Assembly: GCA_023101725.1 (NCBI GenBank)
Contig: JALJCO010003044.1
Location: 1 to 64,000 of the forward strand
Length of the DNA stretch: 64,000 nucleotides
Direction of reading: 5' to 3'
Source of the DNA: Atherinomorus stipes
Taxonomy: Eukaryota; Chordata; Actinopteri; Atheriniformes; Atherinidae
Positions 1-10,765 of this stretch are shown here, piece after piece. The number at the start of each line of letters is the position of its first letter. The stretch's first letter is position 1. The position numbers were made by a program, and so were the translations under genes. The notes under the pieces were generated by a model, which was given only the letters and a program-made list of their open reading frames with translations, searched no databases and was not told where the DNA came from.

Positions 1-644
1 AGTAGGCAGACACCCTTGGATTTGGGCGGAGGTCCAGTCTTCGCCCACCCTCTGGTAAAATGGTTCCTGCCGGGAGTCAGAAGGCTACGACCACTGGCGA
101 GCACCTTTAAGATTAGGCTTAAAACCTTCCTTTTTGATAAGTCTTATAGTTAGCGATGGTTAGTCATCCCTTAGTTAAGCTGCTATAGGTTTAGACTGCT
201 GCGGGACGTTCATGATGCACTGGGCTTTCTTTCCCACTCATCTCTGCCTCACCATGTAGAAACTTGTGACACTGTTGCATCACTAACTGTGTTTCTCCTT
301 TTTCAGCAGATCTGGCTGGATAAAAGTTGCAGTATCTGTTGGTCTCTCTTTCTGCCTTCTCCACCCCAGCTGGTTGAGGCCTACCTAAGCCGGGTCCTGC
401 CGGAGGTTTTTCCTCCCTGTTAAAGGGGGAGGAAAAACTCCCCTCCTTCCCACTGTCGCCACCACTCTGTGCTTGCTCAGGATGGGGGATTGGACTGGGT
501 CGAGTCTAGATTCGATCCAATCTGTTGGTTTCCTTAGCTAGGCTATTATGAATCTGATCTGAATTTTTCTGTCTGTTAAGCGCCCTGAGGTGACATTATC
601 ATGAATGGACGCTATACAAATAAAGTTGAATTGAATTGAATTGA
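1..644 (+). mobile_element. LINE 3' end (L2/Rex1-group), carrying a DIRS patch
   Basis: This is the 3' part of a non-LTR retrotransposon. It shares nearly its whole length with a second copy at 19140-19795: the last RT codons (LKTFLFDKSYS then stop), the 3' UTR, the phrase GCTATACAAATAAAGTTGAA and a TTGAA-repeat tail at about 626-644. A reverse transcriptase of this kind copies its own RNA into a nicked target, so 5' truncation is usual; here the window edge also cuts it. Unlike the other copy, positions about 20-104 are replaced by DIRS recombinase sequence that matches 1015-1099. The LINE sits inside a DIRS element, since DIRS coding sequence resumes directly after the tail. Clade assignment is from general knowledge of fish LINEs and is moderate. 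Confidence 0.8.
20..104 (+). repeat. DIRS recombinase patch inside the LINE
   Basis: About 80 bp match 1020-1099 with only a few substitutions. On the left the sequence joins the LINE at its GGCAGACACCCT motif, and on the right it rejoins at CTTTAAGATTAGGCTT. In the intact copy near 19230-19260 these LINE motifs are only about five bases apart. The patch therefore replaces a handful of LINE bases. Template switching, gene conversion or an insertion followed by deletion could each explain it. Confidence 0.8.
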
Positions 645-666
645 CCACAATGTTGATGGCTCCAAC

Positions 667-1800
667 ATGGCCCGTTCCCCAGTACCGGGGGCATTGTCAC
701 AGGTGGCAGGCGTGGTTCAGGCGCTGCCAATCCTGGATCAGCCACTTCAAGCCTGGCCTCTAAGAGACAGGCTAATATGGGCTGGGCTGACTGCTCAGGT
801 GGTGAAAACCATCCAAGTGGCTAGGGCTGGATCTACCACTGCCTGTTACAGAGCTAAGTAGTTGGATTTTCAGCATTGGTGTGAAGAGAGGAAAGTAGAT
901 CCACTGACATGTTCAGTGGGGGACATTCTTTCCTTTCTACAGTTTTTGGCTGATAGAGAACTGTCTCACATGACTGATGGGTCTCGTCGCAGCCATCCCA
1001 TCATGCCACGAAGGGTTTCGGCGGAGGTCCAGTCTTTGCCCACCCTCTGGTAAAATGGTTCCTGCAGGGAGTCAGAAGGCTACGACCACTGTCGAGCACT
1101 TCTGTACCTCAGTGCGAGTTGCCATTAGTGCTCGAGGGCCTCACTAGGGACCACTATGAGCCTTTGGAATGCTCTTCCATTAGGGCGCTGTCACTCAAGA
1201 CAGTGTTGCTTCTTGTTCTGATGTCAGCCAAGAGAATGAACGAATTGTGCCCTGCCAGTCCACTCGAGTTGTTTACTCCTTCGTGGGGACCGCAGTGGTG
1301 CCGTCCTAGACTGAACCCCTCCTTTGTTCCAAGAACATAAGGAGCTCATGTCGGTCCAGAGTAATCCAACTGGAAACTTTTTACCCTCCCCCTCATGAGG
1401 ATTCTAGGGAGGCGAAACTGCATCTCCTATGCCCTGTGTGTGCGTTGACATGCTTGTCAACCAAACGGCCACTGTCAGGAACACCAACCAGTTTTTTTGT
1501 GACGGGACAGCTGACAGACCCCTGTACAGAAAATGCTTGGCCAGAAAACACTTGGCGAGGTGGCTGTGTGAATGTATTTTCTCTTCCTACACTCAAGCGG
1601 GTCAAGAGTAGGGACCCCACTGTGGTCCAGGCGCACTCCACAAGAATTCTGCTCAGTGGTGCGAATGTTGAGGACATACAGTATGTACAGTGGCATTGTG
1701 GTCTTCACCCTGCCTGTTCATAAGGTTCTATCTCTTGGATGTGCCAGGCTCTTTCTCCAAGTCTGTGCTCACCACAGGGTCACAGGACCTGTGAGAGGAA
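667..1800 (+). pseudogene. DIRS-like tyrosine recombinase, broken
   Basis: DIRS retrotransposons integrate with a tyrosine recombinase instead of an integrase. Translations spread over several frames show its parts in order: a core-binding region with STTACYRAK and then KVDPLTCSVGDILSFLQFLA (about 830-950), a catalytic-domain start with SLKTVLLLVLMSAKRMNELC (about 1190-1250), the R-box-like AHSTR (about 1630), and the end of the domain with WSSPCLFIRFYLLDV (about 1695-1745), whose Tyr would be the nucleophile. Stops and frameshifts interrupt it, for example the TAG at 859 after YRAK and shifts near 970 and 1260-1400. It is dead. The sequence upstream of 667 back to 645 also reads as DIRS. RT and RNase H are absent, cut off by the LINE and the window edge. 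Confidence 0.8.
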
Positions 1801-1959
1801 GGGTGTGTCAAGTATTTGATATGCTTGAACCCCACAGGGTGTCATGCACCTGCATTGGTCTGTGCTCTGCCGGACACGGTCAATGAGGTGTACAGATGGT
1901 CACGGTTGAGACCCCTGCGAGTTTAGGCCACAACTTCACCTAGGTGCTGCTACTGGGAT

Positions 1960-2445
1960 GAAGTTGGATCCGGCATCACTCCATATGTGGCTAAGATTAA
2001 TAAAGTGGTGATTGGGTTTTGGTACCTAATCGGTAGCTGAAGTGGTCAGTGTGCGGAGCCTCTCCCATGGCAGGGAGTACATATATCAGACTTTGCCTAC
2101 TATACCCATAGAGTCCGGTAGAGGGCGAAGCCTGTGTGAGATATAACGAAGGTTGCAATATTGTAACCCTAGTTATATTAACACATATGTAGTCCTTTTA
2201 CACAGGGCCCTGCTGCTTTTTTGCCTTACTTTGAAGCTTGGTGGAATGAGGGCAGCCGGTGGTGCACCTGCTTTTATACCTGCTAAGGCAGGAATATGGG
2301 TAGATACGCCCCACTGGCCGGCTACATTCATGAAAATTTCAGTGGGCCATCGCGTGTACGCGATTGGACGAGAGTTGTACCCAGAGTCCAGTAGAGGGCT
2401 CCGCCTGTGTTAATATAACTAAGGTTACAATATCATAACCTTCAT
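1960..2445 (+). repeat. DIRS 3' terminal region with split repeats
   Basis: Two direct repeats share the phrase GAGTCC(A/G)GTAGAGGGC and a dyad: 2111-2169, with the dyad GGTTGCAATATTGTAACC at 2151-2168, and 2384-2441, with a related dyad at 2423-2440. Repeated or inverted terminal blocks without ordinary LTRs are typical of DIRS elements. The end at about 2445 abuts family A sequence directly. No coding potential is seen here. Confidence 0.6.
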
Positions 2446-2741
2446 TTTTAGCCAGCTAACAGCAAGTTCAAACATGTCTTAGCTTTAGCCTGCCATTTAG
2501 GAGGCTAATCTTTGTTAGCTCTAGTTAGTTTTGAATTAGCTTTGTTAGCATTTAGACCAGACTATGTTCGCTGTCAATCATTTGCCCCAAAGCCACACTT
2601 TGCCCATTTTAGTATTTTCTGGGAGTGACGACACACACAACACAGCAAGATGACAGCGGAGGGACATGCCCAACTGACTTCACTTTCTCCTATTCAGACG
2701 TGACCTGATACTACGTCCTTTTTTTTTGTTTTTACAGTCTT
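2446..2741 (+). repeat. Dispersed repeat family A, copy 1
   Basis: This matches 24345-24765 in the same orientation and 8183-9780 and 31254-31985 in reverse. Shared blocks include AACATGTCTTA, GTTAGCATTTAG, GCCCATTTTAGTATTTTC and CAGACGTGACC. The DIRS element truncates it on the left. It has no coding frame. It is probably a non-autonomous DNA transposon, but no convincing terminal inverted repeat was found, so its class is left open. Confidence 0.75.
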
Positions 2742-2920
2742 TGAACTTAAGCTGCCTCCTCTGTTTCCTGTCTTTCATAATTGGACAAAATGATTAATCC
2801 AGGTTTGTCTGATCAGTTACTGAGGTCAGGCACACCTTGATTAATTAGTTCAACCAGCAATGACAGACAGGAAACAAAGGACCTACTTTAAGTTCAGGAA
2901 GTAGTGGAGCTGTGCTCCTC
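2737..2920. mobile_element. Palindromic MITE, copy 1
   Basis: This is a near-complete fold-back. The left arm (about 2742-2815) holds TGAACTTAAG, TTTCCTGTCTTTCAT and GATTAATCCAGG. The right arm (about 2821-2896) holds their reverse complements. Other copies lie at 31504-31730 and 56369-56671. It has no coding capacity and would depend on another element's transposase. Confidence 0.75.
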
Positions 2921-5780
2921 TAAAAAAAGTGACGCTCCTCAGACTACAGTCTAGAGTATGTAGTCCTCCCAGACTACAGTTTGAGGAAGGGCGATGACCT
3001 GAAATGCCACTTTTGTTTGGGTGAGTTAAACTGGGAGCTACGTATAACTAGTGTGCAGATCAACCTTTCTTCATTCTCTTATCTGTTTTATTGGTACAGC
3101 ACTTCGTCTGAATTTTTTTAGGTTGTGTGTGATTTTGCACCTTTTTCTAAGATCCAAGAGATAACAAAATCACAGGAGAAGTGCAGGATTACGTGATAAG
3201 GAGGGCTGGATAAATGTCCAGTGGTTTATGGTTAAAAAATACACATGACCCCATGACCTACTGAGTTGCAATGTCACTAGTAATAATGTACTGTTAGTTC
3301 AGGCGATCACAAAACCAATAAGGCATTTTTTTTTTTTTTTTAAATTTACTGGATGCTTCACACTGCTCCTGTGTCTGGTTTCCTGTCTGGTCCTGAAGTG
3401 CAGAGCTTGACGCGTTCTGGGAGCGTGCTCCTGCAAAAATAGTCCCGATGCCTGTATTTAGTGGAGAGCCGTGGCGAGATGCATCTGGGACATACTGTAT
3501 ATGACACGTCAAGTGTGAACTAAGCCAATGACTAAAACGACCCTGGTTAGCTTCAGAGGCTGCGGTGCACACAGAACACCGGACATGGATCCGGTGTGAA
3601 TTGGCTTTTAGGCCTCAAAATATTAGCATCTGACGTCATGAAGCCAAACAAGTTCTAACACCACTTAGGGACTTCTCATCCTGAAAGTAAAGCCTATTGA
3701 TTACTTAAAAAATAAAACTGCCTGCTGACTTAAATGGAATTATTTTACTGAAGAATAAGCTGTCATGTCAAATACTCCGTTCACCTCATATAAAGTAGTG
3801 TGCAGAGTACTCAGTCTAAAAAGTCCCACATTGCAGTAGAGAAACAAACAGGGAAACTTTGGGGGCAAAGAAATGCTGCTTGAAAGTTGTTTTTTTTTTT
3901 CTTTTTAAATGAAAAAGGCTCTTGCAGTGGAAAGGGGGCTGAAGTGTGCCAGCTCACCAGCTTTCTAAGCTCTGACTAAGAAGACTCTAAGCAGAAACAA
4001 AGTTCTTTAAACAATAATATTTACCATGTGCAAAACATTTACTTAGTGCACATGAATCGGGGCAGGTTTGATCATATCTTGCTTTACAAGAGCAACTGTG
4101 CACATAAAACAACAAGCTTTTCAGTTACCCGGTATACAACAATAAACCCTTTTACCACACAATACCTGAGATTGTCAAGTTAAACAGACTCCTTAATACC
4201 ATAAGCCATGTTAAACTCCTTTTTAAAAGGAAATATGTGACTCACTGTGCCTGTCAATATTTAACAATTTATAGATTAAGATTATTTTTTCAGTATAAGA
4301 ACTTGAAAACTCAAATACTGTTTCCCTGTAGATCAGCTTTTTTAAATTCCAAACTACCAGAAATAAACAAGAATATGGACCTCCGGAGTCTAAAAAAGAA
4401 AATCACTAAAATTAATGACATTACTAACCAAGGACCAGATGTACTGCAGCGGATTATCATTATTTCAGAAATAAGGTAATTAACATTCCCGGCAGAGTTA
4501 TCTGATCTAATTTTGCATTAACTGTTTATTATATCATCAAAAAGCCACTGGTAGCCTAACATGAGTCTTTTAATAACTATTTCATTCCTGCTTTGCTCTA
4601 CTCCTGATGATCCAGCAGGACTTTGATGAAAAATGAATGCCCCCCTTTTTTTCCTCCATGTTGAGGTCAGCAGTCAACAAAAGAGACAACACAGAAGATT
4701 TCAAACTCAATTTTCTCTCAGAGACAGCTTGGATCTGATTCCTGCATTGGCTAAAATACCATCCTGCTATTTTCCTGCTAATGCCAAAATAACTGGTTGT
4801 CTTTGTTGCCACGCAAATCACTGCAGCGCTCTCAACGCCACGTGTGCTTGCTTTGATTCAAGCTCCAGATTGGGCCATGGGAAAATATGGTTCCCCAGAG
4901 CTGGTTGATGTTAGTGGCTCTATGTGTCATGGTGGTTTTAGGGGAAGGAATGTGTGATGTGTATTACATGCAAATATTCTCATGCGCTGACAGTTTTCCA
5001 GCTTCCAAAAGTTCCTCTGTAACCATCCAGCTCACATTTAGGCCTTTCTTCAAAACCAATATTTTAGAAATACTAGTTATGATGATTATGGTTAATAACT
5101 ATGAATGTTACTGCATGCTTAATCTCCAAATTAAGTTTGCTACATTTAAGACAAATGTGATTAATGGAGTTTGAAAAAGTGCAGTTGGAATTTCATTTCT
5201 TTTTTTTCAGTTCAGTCATTTCCTTTTTTTATTTAATTTAGGTAATGGAGTATATGGAAGCATAATGATGCCACCAAGGAAAAATAATTGGACCGTTATT
5301 ACGTTATAATCATTATGTTAACATGAGAGTATTAATTCCTCTTCACTTACAAGTAAAAGTTAATTCCTCTTTAAAATGACCTCGTAAATGCATCATTCCG
5401 AATCAAAATGATCGCTTTTTAATCAAACTTAATCCTGAAGTAAGCAGCTGGTTTACTTTAGTTGTAATTCTGAAGTGAATAATTCCTCCATCATGTGTAC
5501 GTTCATTCCACTTTAGATAATTGTGCTCCATCTGCGCATGTCTGCTCCCTTGTCCTGTTGCAATGATGCACATATTCTGCATTGGCAGGGATGGCTGCCC
5601 GATGCAAACGTTGGACGCCACCCAGCTGACAAAAGTGAAGTACGAGGTTTGTGTCAAGCTGCTGCTTCAAAACTACATTAGAATCAAAGTGAAAATTATC
5701 TTTATTATGTGGTTTTCCAGGTTGTAGCTGAAAAGAAAAGAAAAAAAAGAAAGAAGAACTGAATTTCTATTTTTCTTCCT
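2921..5780. other. Non-coding stretch, no gene seen
   Basis: AT-rich, apparently unique DNA with T-runs at about 3326-3342 and 3890-3905. Reading frames of up to about 95 codons occur on both strands but overlap each other and show no domain. No RNA gene was recognised. Confidence 0.5.
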
Positions 5781-5781
5781 T

Positions 5782-5866
5782 TTTTCATTCATTAATTTTC
5801 TGTTTAACTTGTCCAATTCAGGGGTTGCTGGAGCCTATCCCAGCTGTTATCAGGCAAGAGGCAGGC
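5782..5866. repeat. Left piece of a split fish SINE-like repeat
   Basis: The phrase GCTGGAGCCTATCCCAGCTG belongs to a repeat very common in fish genomes. In that repeat it is normally followed, after about 100 bases, by a part beginning GGCAATTT and containing CATGCATGTCTTTGGAC. Here that second part lies at 7612-7850 in the same orientation, so the repeat has been split by insertions. The identification comes from memory of the family. Confidence 0.55.
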
Positions 5867-7130
5867 CAGGCAAGTCAAGTTTATTTGTATAGCACATTTT
5901 ATGTACAGGACAATTCAAAGTGCTTTACATAAAACATTATAAGCATTACAGCGGGGTGCAAAAGGGAAAAAAAAATTAAGAAAAAAAAATTAGAAGCATG
6001 ATTCAAAATTAAAAACATTAAAAACATTTAAGATTAAAAAGAGAGAATACAGAGATGTGCGGATTTTAACTTTTGAATTAAAGTCTACGTAAATGCAGCT
6101 GAGAACAGGGTCTTCAACCTGGACTTAAATAAACTAAGTGTTTCAGCTGATCTGAGACTTTCTGGGAGTTTGTTCTAGACATGTGGAGCATAGAAGCTAA
6201 ACGCAGCTTCTCCATGTCTGGTTCTGAATCTGGGATCTGATAAAAGACCGGATCCAGATGACCTGAGGGGTCTAGTAGGTTCATAGTGGGTGAAGAGGTC
6301 ACTGATGTATTTTGGGCCTAAACCATTCAGAGCTTTATAGACCAGCAGCAGAACTTTAAAGTCTATTCTCTGACGGACCGGCAGCCAGTGTAAAGACCTC
6401 AGAATTGGACTGATGTGGTCCACTTTTCTGGTCTTAGTGAGAACTCGGGCAGCAGAGTTCTGAATGAGCTGCAGCTGTTTAACTGATTTTTTGGGTAGAG
6501 CAGTAAAGATGCTGTTACAGTAGTCAAGCCGACTGAAGATGAATGCATGGACTAGTTTTTCCAGATTTTCCTGAGACATCAGATCTTTTATCCTTGAGAT
6601 GTTTTTAAGGTGATAGTAGGCTGATTTAGTGATCGCCTTGATGTGTTTTTCAAAGTTTAGGTCTGAGTCCATCACTACACCCAGATTTCTGGCCTGATTG
6701 GTAGTTTTTAGGTGTTTGAACTGAAGTTCTGTGACGACCTGCTGTCGTTTCTCTTTGGGTCCAAAAACAATCACCTCAGTTTTGTTTTTGTTCAATTGAA
6801 GAAAGTTGAGGCACATCCAGTCATTAATCTCAATACATTTACCAAGAGCCTGTACAGGGCCCCGGTCTCCTGGTGACACTAGTATATAGCTGTGTGTCAT
6901 CTGCGTAGCTATGGTAACTAATATTGTTGTTCTTCATAACCTGGGTCAGTGGGAGCATGTAGATGTTAAACAGAAGAGGCCCCAGGGTAGAGCCCTGGGG
7001 AACTCCACAGGGTGTAGCCTGGACCTGGACCATGCTACGTTGTTTTATTATAAAGTTTGGCCCTTCACTCTGGTGAATCGCTTTGATCCACTTCTTACTT
7101 AGTATCACTTCAGTCTGGAATCCAGGAAAA
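5867..7130 (-). mobile_element. 5'-truncated LINE (L2/Rex1-group)
   Basis: A non-LTR retrotransposon in reverse orientation. Its 3' end lies at about 5870, where the minus strand reads TGCTATACAAATAAACTTGA, and its 5' end fades near 7130. It contains the C-terminal half of the reverse transcriptase, described separately. It inserted into the SINE-like repeat whose halves flank it. Confidence 0.85.
6090..7108 (-). pseudogene. LINE reverse transcriptase, C-terminal half, broken
   Basis: The minus strand encodes the palm of a LINE reverse transcriptase: GVPQGSTLGPLLFNIYMLPL (about 7010) and the catalytic YADDTQLY (about 6900). After a frameshift near 6870 it continues in another frame with NKNKTEVIVFGP, LDYCNSIF, AARVLTKTRKVDHI, LRSLHWLPVRQRIDFKVLLL and finally FSFYAPHV. 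At 6175 a TAG replaces the Trp that family members have after APHV. The frame beyond the stop still reads as family sequence (NKLPESLRS, SRLKTLFSAAFT) to about 6090. So there is one frameshift and one nonsense mutation in an otherwise recognisable region. The endonuclease and the RT N-terminus are missing. It is inactive. Confidence 0.85.
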
Positions 7131-7611
7131 TTTCAGTAGGGTTGGCGTTTATTCACGTTATCTATGAAGTAAAGCAGGGACATTGAACTGGGCCGGAAGA
7201 GGGCCCTCTAAGTGTTTCAAACCGGAAGTTCGGAACACGGAAGCGTGATAATCCCCCATTTGTATAATAAATGATAATATAAATAATTGCCTATATTTAA
7301 AGTATATGAAAGTAAAACAAGCACAGCTAATTTGATGGAGATGAATTGATATTAGCCTTATCCATATAACAGGTGCCGTGCTTAAGTTTTCTTTTACAAG
7401 CAGCAGCACAGACAGAGCCAAGTTCATCTAGGACAGGCACAAATGAGCCAGCTTTATCATCCAGTGCAGGCACATCCCGAGATGTGCAATATATTTTTTA
7501 TGTTTAAAGCAGTGGGTGTCGTGCAACTATTGAAAGTTTTTGCTGTTCCATCAGGAGGGCCCCTTAACAGAATTTTGTTTAGGGCCCCTTGGAGGTCTGA
7601 ACCAGCTCTGC
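7131..7611. other. Unassigned insert between LINE and SINE half
   Basis: This fills the gap between the LINE and the second half of the split repeat. GGGCC-containing motifs occur at both ends (GGGCCGGAAGAGGGCCC at about 7190-7206, and GAGGGCCCC with AGGGCCCC at about 7556-7590), which suggests another degraded transposon. No frame resembles a transposase. Confidence 0.35.
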
Positions 7612-7850
7612 TCCTAGGGGCAATTTTGAGTAACCAATTATTCTAACATGCATGTCTTTGGACAGTAGGATGAAGTCGGAGTACTCGAAGAAAACCCACA
7701 CATACACAGGGAGAACATGCAAACTCAACACAGGAAGGCCACTGTGGGGATTGTTCAAACCCTTCCCCAACCGAGGCTTGAACTAGCTACCTTCTTACAG
7801 TACTGTGAGGCTACAGTGCTAACCACCATGCCATGCCACTGTGTAGCCCC
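7612..7850 (-). repeat. tRNA-headed SINE-like repeat, second half
   Basis: On the minus strand, from about 7850, TGGTTAGCACTG resembles an RNA polymerase III box A and AGTTCAAGCC (about 7778) a box B. This is followed by GCATGTTCTCCCTGTG and GTCCAAAGACATGCATG, phrases of a widespread fish repeat. It belongs with 5782-5866. Confidence 0.55.
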
Positions 7851-8636
7851 CATGCCACTTGCTTACTTCCAGTATTTGTGAATATGTCACATCTGCTATG
7901 TTGCTGTGCAGTACATGCCGTAGGAGTGTGTGACAGATATATGTGACATGGTGCATCATCAACACAGTGAGATGAATGTATTGCTTGTGGTTCACATGTG
8001 CCAGTGGTTACTTCATGTCTCTTTGCTGCCTCCGGAAAAATAAAATAAAAGCAATGCATCCTTTGTATCACAAGGAGAATAAAGTTGTCAGAACATAGAC
8101 GGAGTCCTGTCTGGTTTCAGAGTCCAGCAGTATCCCAGGTCATTCAAGAGGTTTTAACAGCGTAATCTTGCTATGTTTCAACCAAAGACTAAAAAAATGG
8201 ACGTAGTATCCGGTCATGTCTGCAGAGCTGAAAGTGAAGCCAGCTAGGTGTTTCCTACTGTCGCCGTTTGTGTCGTCACTCCCAGAAAATACTAAAACGA
8301 GCAAATACAGGGCTGCTTCGAGCCATGGGGAGAATTATTGACAACTAAGCTAAATGCTAACCGAGTTTATCCGAAGGGAACAGGAACGAACGAAGATAAG
8401 CGGTTTAAAGGTAAGACATGCTCAGACTTGCTGTTAACCAGCTAAAAGCCACCGTTGTGCAACTCTGCTACAGGCTGAGGCCTTCCTGGGAACAAGCAGG
8501 GAGTTAACTATTAGGCTCCACGGCTACAGCACCCGGTTTGTCGCCTGTCAATCAAAAGGACGTGCCCTTAATTTTTTTTTTAATATACTTTATCAATCCC
8601 AATTAGAGAGCCAGTTAGGAAATTCTTTCTCTGCAT

Positions 8637-8668
8637 TTAAATAATAATAATAATAAAAAAAAAAAAAA

Positions 8669-8698
<30 letters not shown>
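8637..8698. repeat. ATT/AAT microsatellite at LINE tail
   Basis: An AAT-repeat tract interrupted by an A-run. It is probably the 3' tail of the minus-strand LINE that follows. Confidence 0.85.
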
Positions 8699-8700
<2 letters not shown>

Positions 8701-9288
8701 ATTTTATTCAAACCGCCTTTCAAGAAACCCAAGGACACTGTACACACCAAGTAACAAATCAAGGGAACAACACAAATAGTCAAGATGCAATAAAAATACA
8801 TGGATAAAAATAGAAAAAACATATAAAAACATTTTGGAAAGAGAGCAGAACTAGAGTGGTTTCAGCAGATGAAGTAAATGATGTCAGAGATTGTAGGCAA
8901 GTTTGAACAGGTGGGTTTTGAGATGTGATTTAAAGAGAACAAAAGAATTGATATTACAGAGATCTGGAGAGAGGGAGTTCCAGAGTTTGGAGGCAGAGCA
9001 GCTAAAAGCCCTAGTCCCCATGGTAGCCAGTCGGGGGGAGGGGACGGTGAGATGGAGAGAAGAAGAAGATCTGAGGGAACGAGGGGAACAGCAATGTGGA
9101 CAAGCACGGATAAATATGGAGGGGCGAGATTGTGAATGGCCTTAAAAGCAAAAAGAAGAATTTTGGATGTAATTCTGTAGTTGATAGGGAGCCAGTGGAG
9201 CTGTTGTAGGACAGGGGTGATGTGATGGGAGGAGGGGGTTCTGGTGATAATGCAGGCAGCAGAATTTTGGACCAGTTGAAGCCCATCT
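8699..9288 (-). pseudogene. LINE RT C-terminal remnant inside the SINE
   Basis: Read on the minus strand from 9288, the translation in shifting frames gives TGPKFCCLHYHQNPLLPSH, then LATMGTRAFSCSASKLWNSL and FKSHLKTHLFKLAYNL. This follows the C-terminal order of L2-group reverse transcriptases. The 3' UTR then ends in the ATT repeat at about 8698. Several frameshifts are present and no active-site region remains. Two overlapping minus-strand frames at 8862-9286 are pieces of this remnant, not separate genes. Confidence 0.65.
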
Positions 9289-9889
9289 TAGGTTGAACCT
9301 GAGAGCAGTGGGCTGCTATTTAAAGCGCCCAGGGAGCAGTTGGTGGGGGGGTTAAGGACCTTGCTCAAGGATCCAAAGTGGTTCACGTGAGGACTCGAAC
9401 CTGGGTCTGCCGCACCAAAGCCTGCGGCATTACCACTACGCTACCCACTCCCAATTATGTGTAATTTCAGTATTAAATAACATCTAAATGGATGAGTGAA
9501 ACAAACACACAAACAAAAAAAATCCACCTCCCTCACTGTTGACATGAAGGTAAACTTGACCTATTAAACTTAAAATGATTTCTTGAACAAGCTGCAAATA
9601 TGTTTATTTCTGCTGTGAAGTTGGCCTTTTAAGCAAGGGAGTGTGTGGGGATTGACTCCCTTTTAGAGCCAGCCCCTAGTGGATGAGGGGTGAACTACAA
9701 TTTTTCCACATTTCTGAGTGGCTTCATTTTTCTCCATTGAGGTTGCCACTTGATTTATACCATCAAATATGTATAATAAATTGATGGAGTCTGCTGGTTT
9801 ATAGCGAGGATCTTAAACTGGGGAAATGGGTCATTGTGCAAAATTTGAAAACAAGCTGTTGGACCCTTTTTATTTGACACCATCGAATT

Positions 9890-10030
9890 CAGCTCTGCAC
9901 TTGACCCATCTCTAGATAAATTTGAGAGTAGTCCACAGTGATTCACCTTGCGTGGCACACTGGGGACTCGAACCCCAGTTTCCCAGATTAGAGCCCATCC
10001 TTGTCACCACAAGGCTACCATCCCTTCAGT
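9890..10030 (-). repeat. tRNA-like SINE head
   Basis: The minus strand has TAGCCTTGTGGTGACAAGG (box A region, about 9998-10016) and GGTTCGAGTCCCC (box B, about 9963-9975), as in tRNA-derived SINEs. A true tRNA is unlikely because the flanks do not form an acceptor stem. The rest of the body toward 9740 is degraded. Confidence 0.5.
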
Positions 10031-10555
10031 TCACTTGACTCAGAAGTGTTGTATCAGAGAAACACCTAAAACCTGCAGGACCGTGGTCCTCAAGCCTCAG
10101 AGCTTAAGATCTCTGATTTAGTCTGTCCTTGAAGCAGTTTGCTGCTTTCAGCTGCAAGCATCCCGATGCACGCATCACTTAATTATCAGCATAAAATAAT
10201 ACTTATTTCATCTATTAAGCTACAGTATAGATTATTTGTTGATGGACTAATGTTTTGTAGCCTTTTGTTAGCGTTTCGCCATCACCTTATATGTCTTATC
10301 AGTCTTATTGGTCTAGAAGTTACAAATTTTGACTGGTGGATTTGACTGAGAGCTATTTTTTTTCTCTCTCTCTTTTTTTCTGTTTTCTCTCTTTTTCAGT
10401 TTTCAAGGGATCTGACTTTTTTTTCTCCAGTTTATTCTACTGAGAGCTATGGAAAAAAAGACACACTTCCATCATAATAAATCCTTGCTATAGGCCTAAC
10501 AATGGATGCTGGCCTTAATGTATACTCTGCTTCAAAGTAACTAATATACTTATAG
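10031..10555. other. Non-coding stretch, no gene seen
   Basis: AT-rich DNA with a CT-rich block at about 10355-10430. No repeat or gene was recognised. Confidence 0.4.
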
Positions 10556-10765
10556 CTAATATATACTTTATCAATACCAATTAGGAAAGTCATTCTCTGC
10601 ATTTAACCCATCTCAGGTTGAGCTTGAAAGCAGTGGGCAACCAAGTACAGTGCCCAGGAGCAGTCATGGGGGTTAAGGACCTTGCTCAGGGGTCCATAGT
10701 GGTCCAAGAGGGCTTGAACTGCCACGTCAAAGCCCGCAACACACTTGGCTACCCACTTTATACCC
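10556..10765 (-). mobile_element. tRNA-derived SINE, uninterrupted copy
   Basis: This is the same family as 8578-9452. It has CTTTATCAATACCAATTAGG at its plus-strand left end, CATTTAACCCATCTCAGGTT in the middle, and a decayed tRNA-like head near 10715-10760. It is useful as the reference for the split copy. Confidence 0.65.

Larger units (their letters stand above)
8578..9452 (-). mobile_element. tRNA-derived SINE, interrupted by a LINE
   Basis: On the minus strand the head starts near 9450 with TAGCGTAGTGGTAATGCC (box A region) and GGTTCGAGTCC at about 9391-9401 (box B). The body follows with GAGCAAGGTCCTTAACC and CCCACTGCTCTCAGGTTCAA. The tail at 8578-8640 (TATACTTTATCAATCCCAAT on the plus strand) matches the uninterrupted copy at 10556-10765, which shows that 8641-9288 is an insertion. 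Confidence 0.7.
8183..9780 (-). repeat. Dispersed repeat family A, copy 2 (host of nested insertions)
   Basis: Reverse orientation relative to copies 1 and 3. The family sequence runs 8183-8577 and resumes at about 9453-9780, where AATTATGTG and CATCTAAA match 31866-31900. Between these lies a SINE (8578-9452), itself split by a LINE (about 8641-9288). The end contains AGCCAGCCCCTAGTGGATGA, which recurs reversed near 62620. Confidence 0.7.

Noticed and set aside
9955..10030. A tRNA gene on the minus strand
   Set aside because: Box A and box B are present, but the ends do not pair and a SINE-like body follows.
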